A DNA stretch of 64,000 nt from Pararhizobium capsulatum DSM 1112 (GTDB lineage: Bacteria; Pseudomonadota; Alphaproteobacteria; Rhizobiales; Rhizobiaceae), in NCBI RefSeq assembly GCF_030814475.1, contig NZ_JAUSVF010000001.1, positions 1,323,001 to 1,387,000 on the forward strand, given 5' to 3'. The position numbers and the translations under genes are program-made. The notes below the pieces were generated by a model. The model was not told the DNA's origin, did not search any database, and saw only the letters and a list, made by a program, of their open reading frames with translations. Positions 55,869-64,000 of the stretch are shown in pieces (the first letter of the stretch is position 1; every line of letters starts with the position of its first letter).

Positions 55869-57305
55869 TCAGACGTTGAGAAGCAGGTATTCCCGCTCCC
55901 AGGGGCTGATCACCTGCATGAAGGTCTCGAACTCGCCTCGTTTGACACCGCCATAGATGGCGATGAACTCGGCGCTGAATACTTCTTCGAAGGACGGTTC
56001 CGATTCCAGCATGGAAATCGCTTCCAACAGTCCGCGCGGCAGATCGATGGTGCCTTCGTTGACGGTATCATCCGCCGGAGCTGAAGGCTCCAGACCTTGC
56101 ACGATGCCGAGATAACCGCAGCCGAGGGACGCAGCCAGCGCGAGGTACGGATTGGCGTCCGAGCTCGGCAGCCGGTTCTCGACGCGCCGGGCGGCCGGCT
56201 CCGACACCGGAACGCGGAAGGCCGTGGTGCGATTGTCGTAGCCCCAGGCATTGTTGACGGGTGCTGACATGTCCGGGGTCAGGCGGCGGTAGGAGTTCAC
56301 GTAAGGCGCCATCATCGACAGCGCCTTCGGCACGTATTTCTGCATACCGCCGATGAAGGAGAAGAACTCCTTCGAAGCCGATCCGTCGGCATTTGAAAAC
56401 AGGTTGCGGCCGGTGTTGACCTCGACCACGGACTGATGGATGTGCATGGCCGAACCCGGCTGCGCCTGCATCGGCTTGGCCATGAAGGTCGCGTAGATGC
56501 CGTGCTTCAGCGCCGCCTCGCGGATCGTGCGCTTGAACAGGAACACCTGATCGGCAAGCTCGATCGGATCGCCGTGGCGCAGGTTGATCTCGAGCTGCGC
56601 CGGACCCTCTTCGTGGATCAGGGTATCGATCTCCAGACCCTGTTTTTCCGAGAAGTGATAGATGTCGTCGATCAGCTCGTCGAATTCGTTGACGCCGGCG
56701 ATCGAATAGGCCTGACCACCCTGGATCGAACGGCCGGAGCGACCTGTCGGCGGGCGCAGAGGATAGTCAGGATCGTCATTCTTGGCGACGAGATAGAATT
56801 CGATTTCCGGCGCTACCACCGGCTTCCAGCCACGCTGCTTGTAGAGGTCGAGCACATGCTTCAAGACGTTGCGCGGCGTGTAGGGAACGTTTTCGCCCGA
56901 AGAGCCCGCGATGTCGCAGATGACCTGCGCCGTCGGGTCGGTTTCCCAGGGTACGATCGAAAGGGTGGAAAGGTCAGGCACCAGCTTGATGTCGCTGTCG
57001 CGGCTGTCATAGCGGAAGTTGCCGGTTTCTTCCGGATATTCGCCGGAAATCGTGTGGCGATAGATCGCCGAAGGCAGCGCGAGCGAGGTATTGGACGTGA
57101 ATTTCGAGGACGGCATCATCTTGCCGCGCGGTACGCCGGCAATGTCGGGCGTAATGCATTCGATGTCTTCGACACCGCGGACCTTGAGCCAGTCGACAGC
57201 CTCTTTCCAGGTCTTGACGCCGCGTGGCGCTTGGAGTGCAGCAGGTATTTTCGGTGTTCTCGTAATCTCTTGTGTACGTGGGACCAGGGTTCTCTTAGCA
57301 GGCAT
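55869..57305 (-). CDS. Glutamine synthetase-family protein, PuuA-like gamma-glutamyl-amine ligase
   Basis: The 478-residue protein has the GS beta-grasp region (about 35-130) and the catalytic domain with 'PVVAPEIEFYLVAKNDD' (metal Glu residues), 'HEEGPAQLEINLRHGDPIELADQVFLFKRTIREAA', 'MAKPMQAQPGSAMHIHQSV' and 'VENRLPSSDANPYLALAASLGCGYLGI'. The tyrosine adenylylation loop of housekeeping GlnA is not seen. Length and the adjacent PuuB-like gene support a gamma-glutamylputrescine synthetase-type role. It heads the two-gene operon. Confidence 0.85.
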   Translation of the reverse strand: MPAKRTLVPRTQEITRTPKIPAALQAPRGVKTWKEAVDWLKVRGVEDIECITPDIAGVPRGKMMPSSKFTSNTSLALPSAIYRHTISGEYPEETGNFRYDSRDSDIKLVPDLSTLSIVPWETDPTAQVICDIAGSSGENVPYTPRNVLKHVLDLYKQRGWKPVVAPEIEFYLVAKNDDPDYPLRPPTGRSGRSIQGGQAYSIAGVNEFDELIDDIYHFSEKQGLEIDTLIHEEGPAQLEINLRHGDPIELADQVFLFKRTIREAALKHGIYATFMAKPMQAQPGSAMHIHQSVVEVNTGRNLFSNADGSASKEFFSFIGGMQKYVPKALSMMAPYVNSYRRLTPDMSAPVNNAWGYDNRTTAFRVPVSEPAARRVENRLPSSDANPYLALAASLGCGYLGIVQGLEPSAPADDTVNEGTIDLPRGLLEAISMLESEPSFEEVFSAEFIAIYGGVKRGEFETFMQVISPWEREYLLLNV

Positions 57306-57463
57306 AAATCACCGGTTTTGGGTTCGGATGGGGCATCATAGCCACAGTTTGGCAATTGGCTAGGGGGCCTTTCGCGTTCCTTCGGCCGCGATTGCACCGT
57401 TTCGTGGGGCGGATTGACTTCCGGCACGCAGGCGGGGAAGGAAGGAAAAACAGGAATTGAGCA

Positions 57464-58648
57464 GTGGCTGAAAACTACGATGTTGCAATAATCGGTGCGG
57501 GCGCCGCCGGCATGATGTGTGCGATCGAGGCTGGCAAGCGCGGCCGACGGGTGATCGTTCTCGATCATGCGAAGGCACCTGGAGAGAAGATCCGCATCTC
57601 CGGTGGCGGGCGCTGCAACTTCACAAACATCCACACCACGCCGAAGGCCTTTCTCTCGGCCAATCCGCATTTCTGCAAGTCGGCGCTTGCCCGTTTCACG
57701 CCGCAGGATTTTCTCGCCATGGTGGAGCGCCACGGTATCGCGTGGCACGAAAAGACCCTGGGACAGCTGTTCTGCGACGACAGCGCCAAGGACATTATCC
57801 GTATGCTGCTTACGGAGATCAGGGAGGCGGGCGTTTCCCTGAAGCTTTCCACCGCGATCGAGGCCGTCGAACGGGGCGTCGGCGGTTACCGCGTCCTGAC
57901 CTCCGAGGGCCGAATCGACTGTGCATCGCTGGTGATTGCGACCGGGGGCAAGTCGATCCCCAAGATGGGCGCCACCGGCTTCGCCTACAAGATTGCCGAG
58001 CAGTTTGGCCTTTCGCTCTTGGAGACGCGGCCGGGGCTTGTGCCACTGACACTTGATCCCTCGGAACTTGAACGGTTGGCTTCCCTGTCCGGCGTCGCTG
58101 TGGACGCTCGCGCCAGCGTCGGCAAGGCCAGTTTCGACGAAGCCTTGCTGATTACCCATCGGGGTCTCAGCGGCCCGGCTATCCTCCAGATTTCGTCCTA
58201 CTGGCGCGAGGGCGGAGACATCAGTCTCAGGCTTTTGCCGGCGCTCGATATTGCAAAGGCAGTCAAGGACGCGCGGCGAGGGCAAGGCAAGCAGGCGCTG
58301 CAGACGGTGCTCTCGGAACATCTGCCGAAGCGGCTTGCCCAGTTCTTTGTCGAGCTTGCCGGCCTGCACACCAAAAGCCTCGCCGATCTTTCCGACAAAG
58401 TGATCGACGGTTTCTGCGCTCGTCTGTCGGACTGGCGCATCAAGCCGGCGGGTTCGGAGGGATATCGAACGGCCGAAGTCACACTCGGTGGCATTGATAC
58501 CGGTGAACTGGATTCCCGGACTATGCAGGCCCGCAATATCGATGGGCTCTTCTTTATCGGGGAATGCGTGGATGTGACCGGCTGGCTCGGCGGTTATAAT
58601 TTCCAATGGGCCTGGGCCTCGGGTTTTGCGGCTGGGCAGGCAGCCTGA
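57464..58648 (+). CDS. HI0933/BaiN-family NAD(P)/FAD-dependent oxidoreductase
   Basis: The 394-residue flavoprotein starts at GTG 57464. It has 'DVAIIGAGAAGMMCAIEAGKRGRRVIVLDHAKAPGEKIRISGGGRCNFTN' (about 5-55), the family-specific SGGGRCN signature, an insertion domain (about 195-335) and the C-terminus 'GLFFIGECVDVTGWLGGYNFQWAWASGFAAG'. Enzymes of this family are widespread; the physiological substrate is not established. It stands alone and is divergent from the puuA-like gene. Confidence 0.9.
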   Translation: MAENYDVAIIGAGAAGMMCAIEAGKRGRRVIVLDHAKAPGEKIRISGGGRCNFTNIHTTPKAFLSANPHFCKSALARFTPQDFLAMVERHGIAWHEKTLGQLFCDDSAKDIIRMLLTEIREAGVSLKLSTAIEAVERGVGGYRVLTSEGRIDCASLVIATGGKSIPKMGATGFAYKIAEQFGLSLLETRPGLVPLTLDPSELERLASLSGVAVDARASVGKASFDEALLITHRGLSGPAILQISSYWREGGDISLRLLPALDIAKAVKDARRGQGKQALQTVLSEHLPKRLAQFFVELAGLHTKSLADLSDKVIDGFCARLSDWRIKPAGSEGYRTAEVTLGGIDTGELDSRTMQARNIDGLFFIGECVDVTGWLGGYNFQWAWASGFAAGQAA

Positions 58649-58859
58649 ATTGCGCCACGTCTTCAGCTATTCTTAAGGGATATGGCCGAACCTCTTTCCA
58701 TGCCGGCAAGATCGGCCCGGAATGTTGCGGAACTCATCTTCGCATTTCCGGCAGGGCGAGAAGAATATTCTTCTCAAACGTCGATCTTTACATGATGTGG
58801 GCTGGCGGTCCGGATCAACCGGGTCTATTGTAGCTGACGACGCGAAAGGATCTGATGTG

Positions 58860-58997
58860 ATGACTGAGAACCGCCGCAAAGCCCGTGCGATCGCCATTGC
58901 CAAGGCAGACGACGCCAACGGCAGGGTTGTGATCCTAACTGCCGCGCTGCTCGCCTTTTTCGCTGTCGCCGCCCTCGCGGCTCTCTCGGTATTCTGA
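58860..58997 (+). CDS. Small single-pass membrane protein (45 residues)
   Basis: It starts at ATG 58860 with AAAGGA nine bases upstream. The sequence is a basic N-terminus (MTENRRKARAIAIAKADD) and a single hydrophobic helix (about 23-44, VVILTAALLAFFAVAALAAL), so inside-positive topology is likely. Longer in-frame starts lack a ribosome-binding site. Family not recognised; small proteins of this layout are common in rhizobia. Confidence 0.6.
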   Translation: MTENRRKARAIAIAKADDANGRVVILTAALLAFFAVAALAALSVF

Positions 58998-59329
58998 TCG
59001 GGACATTTTTCTTCATTTTCAATGTGGTCGCTCGCTTTTTTGCGGGCAGATCTTGTGCGTGTTCCACACTGGTTCAGTGCAATTGCTGGCCTGAACCGAT
59101 TTAATTGGCGATTTATGTAAAAATTAATCGTTGTCGTTGAAGACTGAGCGATCAGGAGTCTGCGGTGACGGCGCAAGCGTGAATTTGCGCAGTCAAGCAA
59201 TGAATGCCCCGGCAGACTGGCGGCCATCCCCGCATGTTTTGAGTTCAAACCACCAGTTTGCCAGCCACCGTAAGAAGCCCTTGAGAGGGGTTGGGGAGGG
59301 CGGTTGCAGGCTGAGAGCCAGGGGGTGCC
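58998..59329 (+). promoter_or_regulatory. Non-coding upstream region of the chemoreceptor gene
   Basis: This 332-base stretch contains no supported gene. It holds an inverted repeat GGTTCAG/CTGAACC (59071-59097), an AT-rich segment (59098-59140) where a promoter would fit, and the string TTGGGGAGGG (59291), also seen at 13926. AGGGGG precedes the receptor ATG. Confidence 0.45.
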
Positions 59330-61858
59330 ATGTTCATCGACAGAATTCTTGCCCGTTTCAAAATCCAGACGAAGGTGCTGCTGTTTATCCTGCCCTTCGT
59401 CGTCAGCATCTGTGCCGTCGGCATTACCGGTCTTTACGCCTCCGGGCTCTTGCAGGGACGCATGGAGATTTCCAACAGCGTCCTCCAGTCGCTGAACGGC
59501 TTCAAGGATGTCTATGCCGGCATGAGCCAGTTCCTTCAGCACACGACAGAGGAAAGCCGCGACGGTGTCTACGCCAAATTGTCGGCACAAAAGGAAGTTC
59601 TGGCCGACACCATGAATGGCCTCGACGCCAACGCAGACAAGACGAAGCTGGAAGACGCGCAGGCGAAGACGCAGGACGTCGAAGCCCGCATCGATGGCCT
59701 CTGGCAGCTCTATGTCGGCGAAGTTGGTCTGCGCGACGCCATGGGCAAGAGCCTCAATTTTCTGGCCGGCGAACAGGTAAAGATCCTGGAAGAAGCAACC
59801 AAGATGCAGCGCGGCGTCCGTCAGGACGAAAATACCGCCAAAAGCATGTTGCGCGAAGCCGACCGCCTGACCAATGCCAGCAAGTTTTTCGCCGATTTCG
59901 GCTCGGACTATTCCGGAGCGACTGCACCGGAAGACAAGCTGAAGCTCGTCAAGGAGCGCTTCCCGCAGATCAACAAGACCGAGCGCTCGATCGCAACCGT
60001 TCTGCCGAAATCGCAGAAGGTCGTGGCCGAAACGATCAAGAAGACGGCGACCGAACTCTCCGGCTTCATTTCCTCGACTGATACGCCTGATCTTACGGTA
60101 CCTGAAATTACGCGCCGCGTTTCGCGCTTCCGTCAGGTTTCGATCCAGCTTGCAGGTGCTGCCGGCGAGAAGATGCGCGAAGCGACCCGTATCTTCGGTG
60201 AGCTTGACGAGCCGATCATTCGTTCTGAGGCAATCCTGGTTGCGACCCGCAAGCTGGTGAACTCGATCTATTCGATCCAGATCGCCTCGGCCCGCTTCCT
60301 CGGCGTAACCTCCGATGAAAACCGCAAGAAGCTCTTGAGCGAACTATCGATCGTGCAGAGCGACATGGACGCGCTTCGCGGCAGCGCCAGTGGCCTGACC
60401 TTCTTCGACGACGTCGCCGAAGCCCTCATTCCGGCCCTGAAGAAAATGGACGAGGATAGCGCCGCGCTCGTCGATATCAGTGCCAAGCGCTCGGAAGAAT
60501 TTGCCGCTGCCGGTACATCCATCGACCTGATCTGGAATCAGCTCAGCGACTTTGCCGAAGATCAGAAGACCAGCGCCGGTGTCGAGCGTGACAAGGCCAA
60601 CCAGGTTTCCGTTCTCGCAACCGTGCTCGGGATCGTCATCGCGCTTGTCGCAGGCGGCGCCCTTGTCCTGACCCTCAAGGGACCGATCGGCCAGATCACC
60701 ACGGCGATGCGCAAGCTGGCCGATGGTTTCGTCGATACCAGCATCTCCGGCGAAGCCCGCCGCGATGAAATCGGCGACATGGCCCGTGCCCTCGGGATCT
60801 TCAAGGAAAATGCTCTTTCGAAGATCCGCATCGAAGCCGAAAGCGAAGAGCAGCGCGCCGCTGCAGAAGCCGAACGTGCCCGCAATGACGCCGAGAAGCG
60901 CGAGGTTGATCGCCAGATCAATTTTGCAGTCGATGCCCTGGCAGCAGGTCTCGGCCGGCTTGCCGCAGGCGACGTCTCGCGCCAGATCGAAACGCCGTTC
61001 AACGGGCGTCTCGAGCAGTTGCGCCAGGACTTCAACGTCTCGCTGGTCCGCCTGCAGGATACGCTCGGCCAGATCCGTGGCAACGCGCTGTCGATCCAGC
61101 GCAGTGGCGCGGAAATGAGCGCATCCGCCGATCAACTCTCCAAGCGCACGGAAGCCCAGGCCTCCTCACTCGAGGAAACCGCAGCCGCCGTCGACCAGAT
61201 CACGACGACGGTCCGCTCCTCCGCCGAGCGTGCCCACGAAGCGAATGCCGTTGTTGGCCAGACGAAACGCAGTGCCGACAATTCCGCATCGGTCGTCTCC
61301 AATGCCATCGAGGCCATGGGCCGCATCGAAGGTGCATCCCGTCAGATCGAGCAGATCATCGAAGTGATCGACGACATCGCCTTCCAGACCAACCTTCTCG
61401 CGCTCAATGCCGGTATCGAGGCAGCGCGTGCGGGTGAAGCCGGCAAGGGTTTTGCGGTTGTTGCCCAGGAGGTGCGCGAACTCGCCCAGCGTTCGGCAGA
61501 CGCAGCCCGCGAAATCAAGGGGCTGATCAACAAATCGACACAGGAAGTCAACGCCGGTTCGCATCTGGTGCAGGAGACGGGCGCGGTTCTCGCTTCGATC
61601 AGCCAGCAGATCGTCACCGTCAGCCACCATGTGGAGATGATGGCAACGGCCAGCCGCGATCAGGCGGCGGCACTTGCCGAGGTCAACGGTTCCGTCAACC
61701 AGATGGACCAGATGACCCAGCAGAACGCCACAATGGTTGACCAGCAGACAAATGCCAGCCGCTCGCTCGCCAACCAGGCCGATACGCTGATGATGCTGGT
61801 GGAACAGTTCCGGCTGGAGCCGGAAAGCGGGTCACAGAGCTATACCCGCGCTGCCTGA
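59330..61858 (+). CDS. Methyl-accepting chemotaxis protein with large helical sensor domain
   Basis: The 842-residue receptor has a first membrane helix (about 12-35, KVLLFILPFVVSICAVGITGLYAS), an unusually long all-helical periplasmic domain (about 36-422), a second helix (about 423-445, VSVLATVLGIVIALVAGGALVL), two HAMP-like segments (about 446-500 and 530-580), and the signalling domain. The conserved hairpin tip 'IEVIDDIAFQTNLLALNAGIEAARAGEAGKGFAVVAQEVRELAQRSA' is at about 675-720. No C-terminal CheR-tethering pentapeptide is seen. Ligand unknown. It is monocistronic with a strong bidirectional terminator. Confidence 0.95.
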   Translation: MFIDRILARFKIQTKVLLFILPFVVSICAVGITGLYASGLLQGRMEISNSVLQSLNGFKDVYAGMSQFLQHTTEESRDGVYAKLSAQKEVLADTMNGLDANADKTKLEDAQAKTQDVEARIDGLWQLYVGEVGLRDAMGKSLNFLAGEQVKILEEATKMQRGVRQDENTAKSMLREADRLTNASKFFADFGSDYSGATAPEDKLKLVKERFPQINKTERSIATVLPKSQKVVAETIKKTATELSGFISSTDTPDLTVPEITRRVSRFRQVSIQLAGAAGEKMREATRIFGELDEPIIRSEAILVATRKLVNSIYSIQIASARFLGVTSDENRKKLLSELSIVQSDMDALRGSASGLTFFDDVAEALIPALKKMDEDSAALVDISAKRSEEFAAAGTSIDLIWNQLSDFAEDQKTSAGVERDKANQVSVLATVLGIVIALVAGGALVLTLKGPIGQITTAMRKLADGFVDTSISGEARRDEIGDMARALGIFKENALSKIRIEAESEEQRAAAEAERARNDAEKREVDRQINFAVDALAAGLGRLAAGDVSRQIETPFNGRLEQLRQDFNVSLVRLQDTLGQIRGNALSIQRSGAEMSASADQLSKRTEAQASSLEETAAAVDQITTTVRSSAERAHEANAVVGQTKRSADNSASVVSNAIEAMGRIEGASRQIEQIIEVIDDIAFQTNLLALNAGIEAARAGEAGKGFAVVAQEVRELAQRSADAAREIKGLINKSTQEVNAGSHLVQETGAVLASISQQIVTVSHHVEMMATASRDQAAALAEVNGSVNQMDQMTQQNATMVDQQTNASRSLANQADTLMMLVEQFRLEPESGSQSYTRAA

Positions 61859-61875
61859 AAATAGATTTCCCGATC

Positions 61876-61910
61876 AAAAAATGCCCGGCTCTCGTGCCGG
61901 GCATTTTTAT
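61876..61910. terminator. Bidirectional intrinsic terminator
   Basis: AAAAAATGCCCGGC, loop TCTCGT, GCCGGGCATTTTT. It lies between the convergent chemoreceptor gene and the 79-residue ORF and would terminate from both sides. Confidence 0.92.
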
Positions 61911-62017
61911 TGCAGGCAACCTCCGCCTCTGGTGGGGGTCCCTTGCAAAAGAGGAAGCCCCCGGCGGCAGGGAGCGCCGAGGGTTGGCCGGAAGTCGGAA
62001 AGTTACGGCGGACAATC

Positions 62018-62257
62018 CTACCCGCGGCCTTGGGTAACGATGACGGGGATCAGAAGATCGCCCCAGTTGCCGGCGCCGCCGTGGTGGCGGGCGGAGCGGA
62101 CGAGTTCGACCGAAACGCCAGCCTCGACCGCCTTCATCACGGCATGGTTCAGCCGGTGAAGATCGTTGGCGACAGAGCGAATAACCGCCTGCTGCTCCGG
62201 GGTCATGGTGGAAGCCTGTTCTTCGGCGCGCTCCTTGACGCGGGTCTGGACTGTCAT
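62018..62257 (-). CDS. Conserved-type hypothetical protein of 79 residues downstream of aceA
   Basis: It starts at ATG 62257 after GAGGAG (MTVQTRVKERAEEQASTMTP). The first half is a charged helix, and 'EQQAVIRSVANDLHRLNHAVMKAVEAGVSVELVRSARHHGGAGNWGDLLIPVIV' follows. No family recognised. It lies 86 bases after aceA, separated by a palindromic repeat, and may be cotranscribed. An earlier start (62305) lacks a ribosome-binding site and would run into the repeat. Confidence 0.65.
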   Translation of the reverse strand: MTVQTRVKERAEEQASTMTPEQQAVIRSVANDLHRLNHAVMKAVEAGVSVELVRSARHHGGAGNWGDLLIPVIVTQGRG

Positions 62258-62305
62258 GGCATTTCTCCTCTTCTCTTCGGGGTTTTTGAATTGATGCTCG
62301 ATCAT

Positions 62306-62331
62306 CCCTCTCCCCCGTTGCGGGGAGAGGG
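62306..62331. repeat. REP-like palindrome downstream of aceA
   Basis: CCCTCTCCCC (62306-62315) and GGGGAGAGGG (62322-62331) form a 10-base stem with loop CCGTTG-type core. The arms are the same as in the right-hand hairpin of the element at 50052. Confidence 0.7.
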
Positions 62332-62343
62332 AATATGTCGCAC

Positions 62344-63633
62344 TTACTCTGCCGCCGGGCGGAACTGGTCGTGCTCGGTCGATTCGTGCATGGCCGTTGT
62401 CGACGACTTGCCGCCGGTGATGGCCATCGATACGGCGTCGAAATAGCCGGTGCCGACTTCGCGCTGGTGCTTGGTTGCGGTGTAGCCGTTGATTTCGGCG
62501 GCGAATTCCGCTTCTTGCAATTCCGAATAGGCAGCCATCTGACGGTCCTTGTAGCCGCGCGCCAGTTCGAACATGCCGAAGTTCAATTGGTGGAAGCCGG
62601 CGAGCGTGATGAACTGGAACTTGTAGCCCATGGCGCCGAGTTCACGCTGGAATTTGGCGATCGTCGCGTCGTCCAGGTTCTTCTTCCAGTTGAACGAGGG
62701 CGAGCAGTTATAGGCAAGCAGCTTGCCCGGATGCGCCTTGTGCACGCCCTCGGCGAATTTCCGCGCTTGCTCCAGATCCGGTTTCGAGGTCTCGCACCAG
62801 ATGAGGTCGCAGTTGGGCGCATAGGCGATAGCGCGGGCGATGCAGGGCTCTATGCCGTTCTTGACATTGTAGAAGCCCTCGACCGTGCGTCCCGCATCGT
62901 AATCGACGAAGGGACGGTCGCGCTCGTCGATATCCGAGGTGAGCAGCTTGGCGGCTTCCGCATCGGTGCGCGCGATGACCAGCGTCGGTGTGCCCATGAC
63001 GTCTGCGGCAAGTCGCGCGGCGTTGAGATTGCGGATGTGAGCCGCCGTCGGGATCAGAACCTTACCGCCGAGATGGCCACACTTCTTTTCCGAAGCCAGC
63101 TGGTCCTCATAGTGAACGCCGGCAGCGCCCGCCTCGATGAAGGCCTTCATGATCTCGAAGGCGTTGAGGGGGCCGCCGAAGCCTGCCTCGGCATCCGCAA
63201 CGATCGGCGCAAACCAGGTGTCGACCGAAAGCCCCTTGCCCTCGGAAGTCTCGATCTGGTCGGCGCGCTGCAGCGTCTTGTTGATGCGCTTGGCAAGCTC
63301 GGGTGCGGCGTTTGCCGGATAGAGCGACTGGTCCGGATACATGGAGGACGCCGTGTTGGCATCGGCTGCGACCTGCCAGCCCGAGAGATAGATCGCCTTC
63401 AGGCCGGCACGAACCATCTGCATGGCCTGGTTGCCGGAGAGCGCGCCGAGCGCATTGACGAAATCTTCTTCGTGGATGAGCTGCCAAAGGCGGTTTGCAC
63501 CCATTTCCGCCAGCGTATGCCTGATCTGGACCGAGCCGCGCAGCTTGAGGACATCTTCAGCGGAATAGGGGCGTTCAACGCCGTCGAAACGGCCCTTCTG
63601 GGCTCCCGGAACAAGATTGTAAAAGTCAGTCAT
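62344..63633 (-). CDS. aceA: Isocitrate lyase AceA
   Basis: AceA splits isocitrate to glyoxylate and succinate in the glyoxylate bypass. The 429-residue product shows '[34 protein letters not shown]', the catalytic loop '[16 protein letters not shown]' (about 187-202), '[23 protein letters not shown]' and '[42 protein letters not shown]'. It is divergent from the XRE regulator at 63861, and AT-rich DNA with repeats lies between. Confidence 0.97.
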   Translation of the reverse strand: MTDFYNLVPGAQKGRFDGVERPYSAEDVLKLRGSVQIRHTLAEMGANRLWQLIHEEDFVNALGALSGNQAMQMVRAGLKAIYLSGWQVAADANTASSMYPDQSLYPANAAPELAKRINKTLQRADQIETSEGKGLSVDTWFAPIVADAEAGFGGPLNAFEIMKAFIEAGAAGVHYEDQLASEKKCGHLGGKVLIPTAAHIRNLNAARLAADVMGTPTLVIARTDAEAAKLLTSDIDERDRPFVDYDAGRTVEGFYNVKNGIEPCIARAIAYAPNCDLIWCETSKPDLEQARKFAEGVHKAHPGKLLAYNCSPSFNWKKNLDDATIAKFQRELGAMGYKFQFITLAGFHQLNFGMFELARGYKDRQMAAYSELQEAEFAAEINGYTATKHQREVGTGYFDAVSMAITGGKSSTTAMHESTEHDQFRPAAE

Positions 63634-63803
63634 AATTTTCTCCTCACGATCTGCACCATGCTCGACTTTGTCGAATATGAAATTCGGTGCCGTCTGGACA
63701 TGTCATATTGTTTACACTTCAGCTTTCGTGGATGCGAGAAAAATGGATTTATTGTTCAATGGAAACGGGTTATGATGTATTATGTTTGACAAATTGGGTT
63801 TGT

Positions 63804-63850
63804 AATTTTGTAAAAATTGTAAATCAAAGATGTCGTGCAATTTTGTAAAA
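63804..63850. promoter_or_regulatory. Direct repeats in the aceA/regulator divergent region
   Basis: AATTTTGTAAAA occurs at 63804-63815 and again at 63839-63850, 35 bases apart. Each is nearly palindromic (TTTTGTAAAA). They precede the regulator ATG (63861) by 10-57 bases and lie in the aceA promoter region. They are likely binding sites for the regulator itself. Confidence 0.55.
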
Positions 63851-63860
63851 GGCTGTGACA

Positions 63861-64000
63861 ATGGCGGAAAACAAGATTTTTGCCGGCCCGCGCGTGCGGC
63901 GCATCCGCAATGCGCAGGGGCTGACGCAGACTGCCATGGCCGAGGCGCTCAGTATTTCGCCGTCCTATCTCAACCTGATCGAGCGCAACCAGCGGCCGTT
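63861..64000 (+). CDS. XRE-family regulator (RamB/ScfR-like), truncated by window edge
   Basis: The N-terminal 46 residues are visible: MAENKIFAGPRVRRIRNAQG, then a helix-turn-helix 'LTQTAMAEALSISPSYLNLIERNQRP'. This is the XRE-type HTH of short-chain acyl/acetate regulators (RamB/ScfR/DUF955 family), which in other bacteria control isocitrate lyase. The divergent position to aceA supports that role. The remainder lies outside the window. Confidence 0.8.
   Translation, partial: MAENKIFAGPRVRRIRNAQGLTQTAMAEALSISPSYLNLIERNQRP

Noticed and set aside
59101..59127. CtrA boxes upstream of the chemoreceptor gene
   Set aside because: Two overlapping near-matches (TTAA-N7-TTTA and TTAT-N7-TTAA), each with a mismatch, in AT-rich DNA; too weak to claim.

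Overview
The window is a chromosomal segment of an alphaproteobacterium of the order Rhizobiales, most likely family Rhizobiaceae (Agrobacterium/Rhizobium/Sinorhizobium type). The evidence is a contiguous flagellar regulon in the rhizobial order, with rhizobium-specific genes (motC, motE, rem, flaF, flbT and three short complex-type flagellins), an aglR-aglEFGAK alpha-glucoside locus, a zwf-pgl-edd operon and rhizobial intergenic palindromes. Base composition is even (GC-rich coding, AT-rich promoters), and no insertion sequence, phage, CRISPR array, tRNA or rRNA was seen.

Region 1 (1-32.3 kb) is flagellum and motor. fliM (partial) and motA are on the minus strand. A plus-strand series follows: a DUF1217 protein, flgF, fliI, a membrane protein, flgB-flgC-fliE-flgG-flgA-flgI-motE-flgH-fliL-fliP, three flagellins with their own promoters and terminators, a FliH-like protein, motB-motC-fliK, a lytic transglycosylase, the regulator rem, flgE-flgK-flgL, flaF-flbT-flgD-fliQ-flhA-fliR, a FliJ-like coiled coil, a rod-binding protein and two small proteins of unknown function. 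Together they encode the type III export gate, rod, P/L rings, hook, junction, filament and stator. CtrA-type boxes (TTAA-N7-TTAA) lie before flaC (two) and rem (one), with an imperfect one before flaA.

Region 2 (32.4-40.1 kb) is a surface polysaccharide island: an ExoM-like GT2, a GT4-type glycosyltransferase, a WecG/TagA/CpsF transferase, a DUF6492 protein, a Wzx-like flippase and a GumC/Wzz-like chain-length protein. No polymerase, initiating transferase or outer-membrane exporter is visible, so the locus is incomplete or cooperates with genes elsewhere.

Region 3 (40.2-49.1 kb) holds folD and the agl locus: a LacI-type repressor divergent from a binding-protein-dependent ABC importer with an alpha-glucosidase. 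Two matching palindromic operators sit in the divergent region.

Region 4 (49.1-64 kb) is mixed metabolism: a PilZ-like protein, a GFA-family protein, a composite palindromic repeat, the Entner-Doudoroff/oxidative pentose genes edd-pgl-zwf, a puuB/puuA-like gamma-glutamyl-polyamine pair, a HI0933-family flavoprotein, a 45-residue membrane protein, a large chemoreceptor, and isocitrate lyase (aceA) divergent from a truncated XRE regulator at the window edge. Alpha-glucosides imported and cleaved by Agl would feed glucose into the zwf-pgl-edd route next door.
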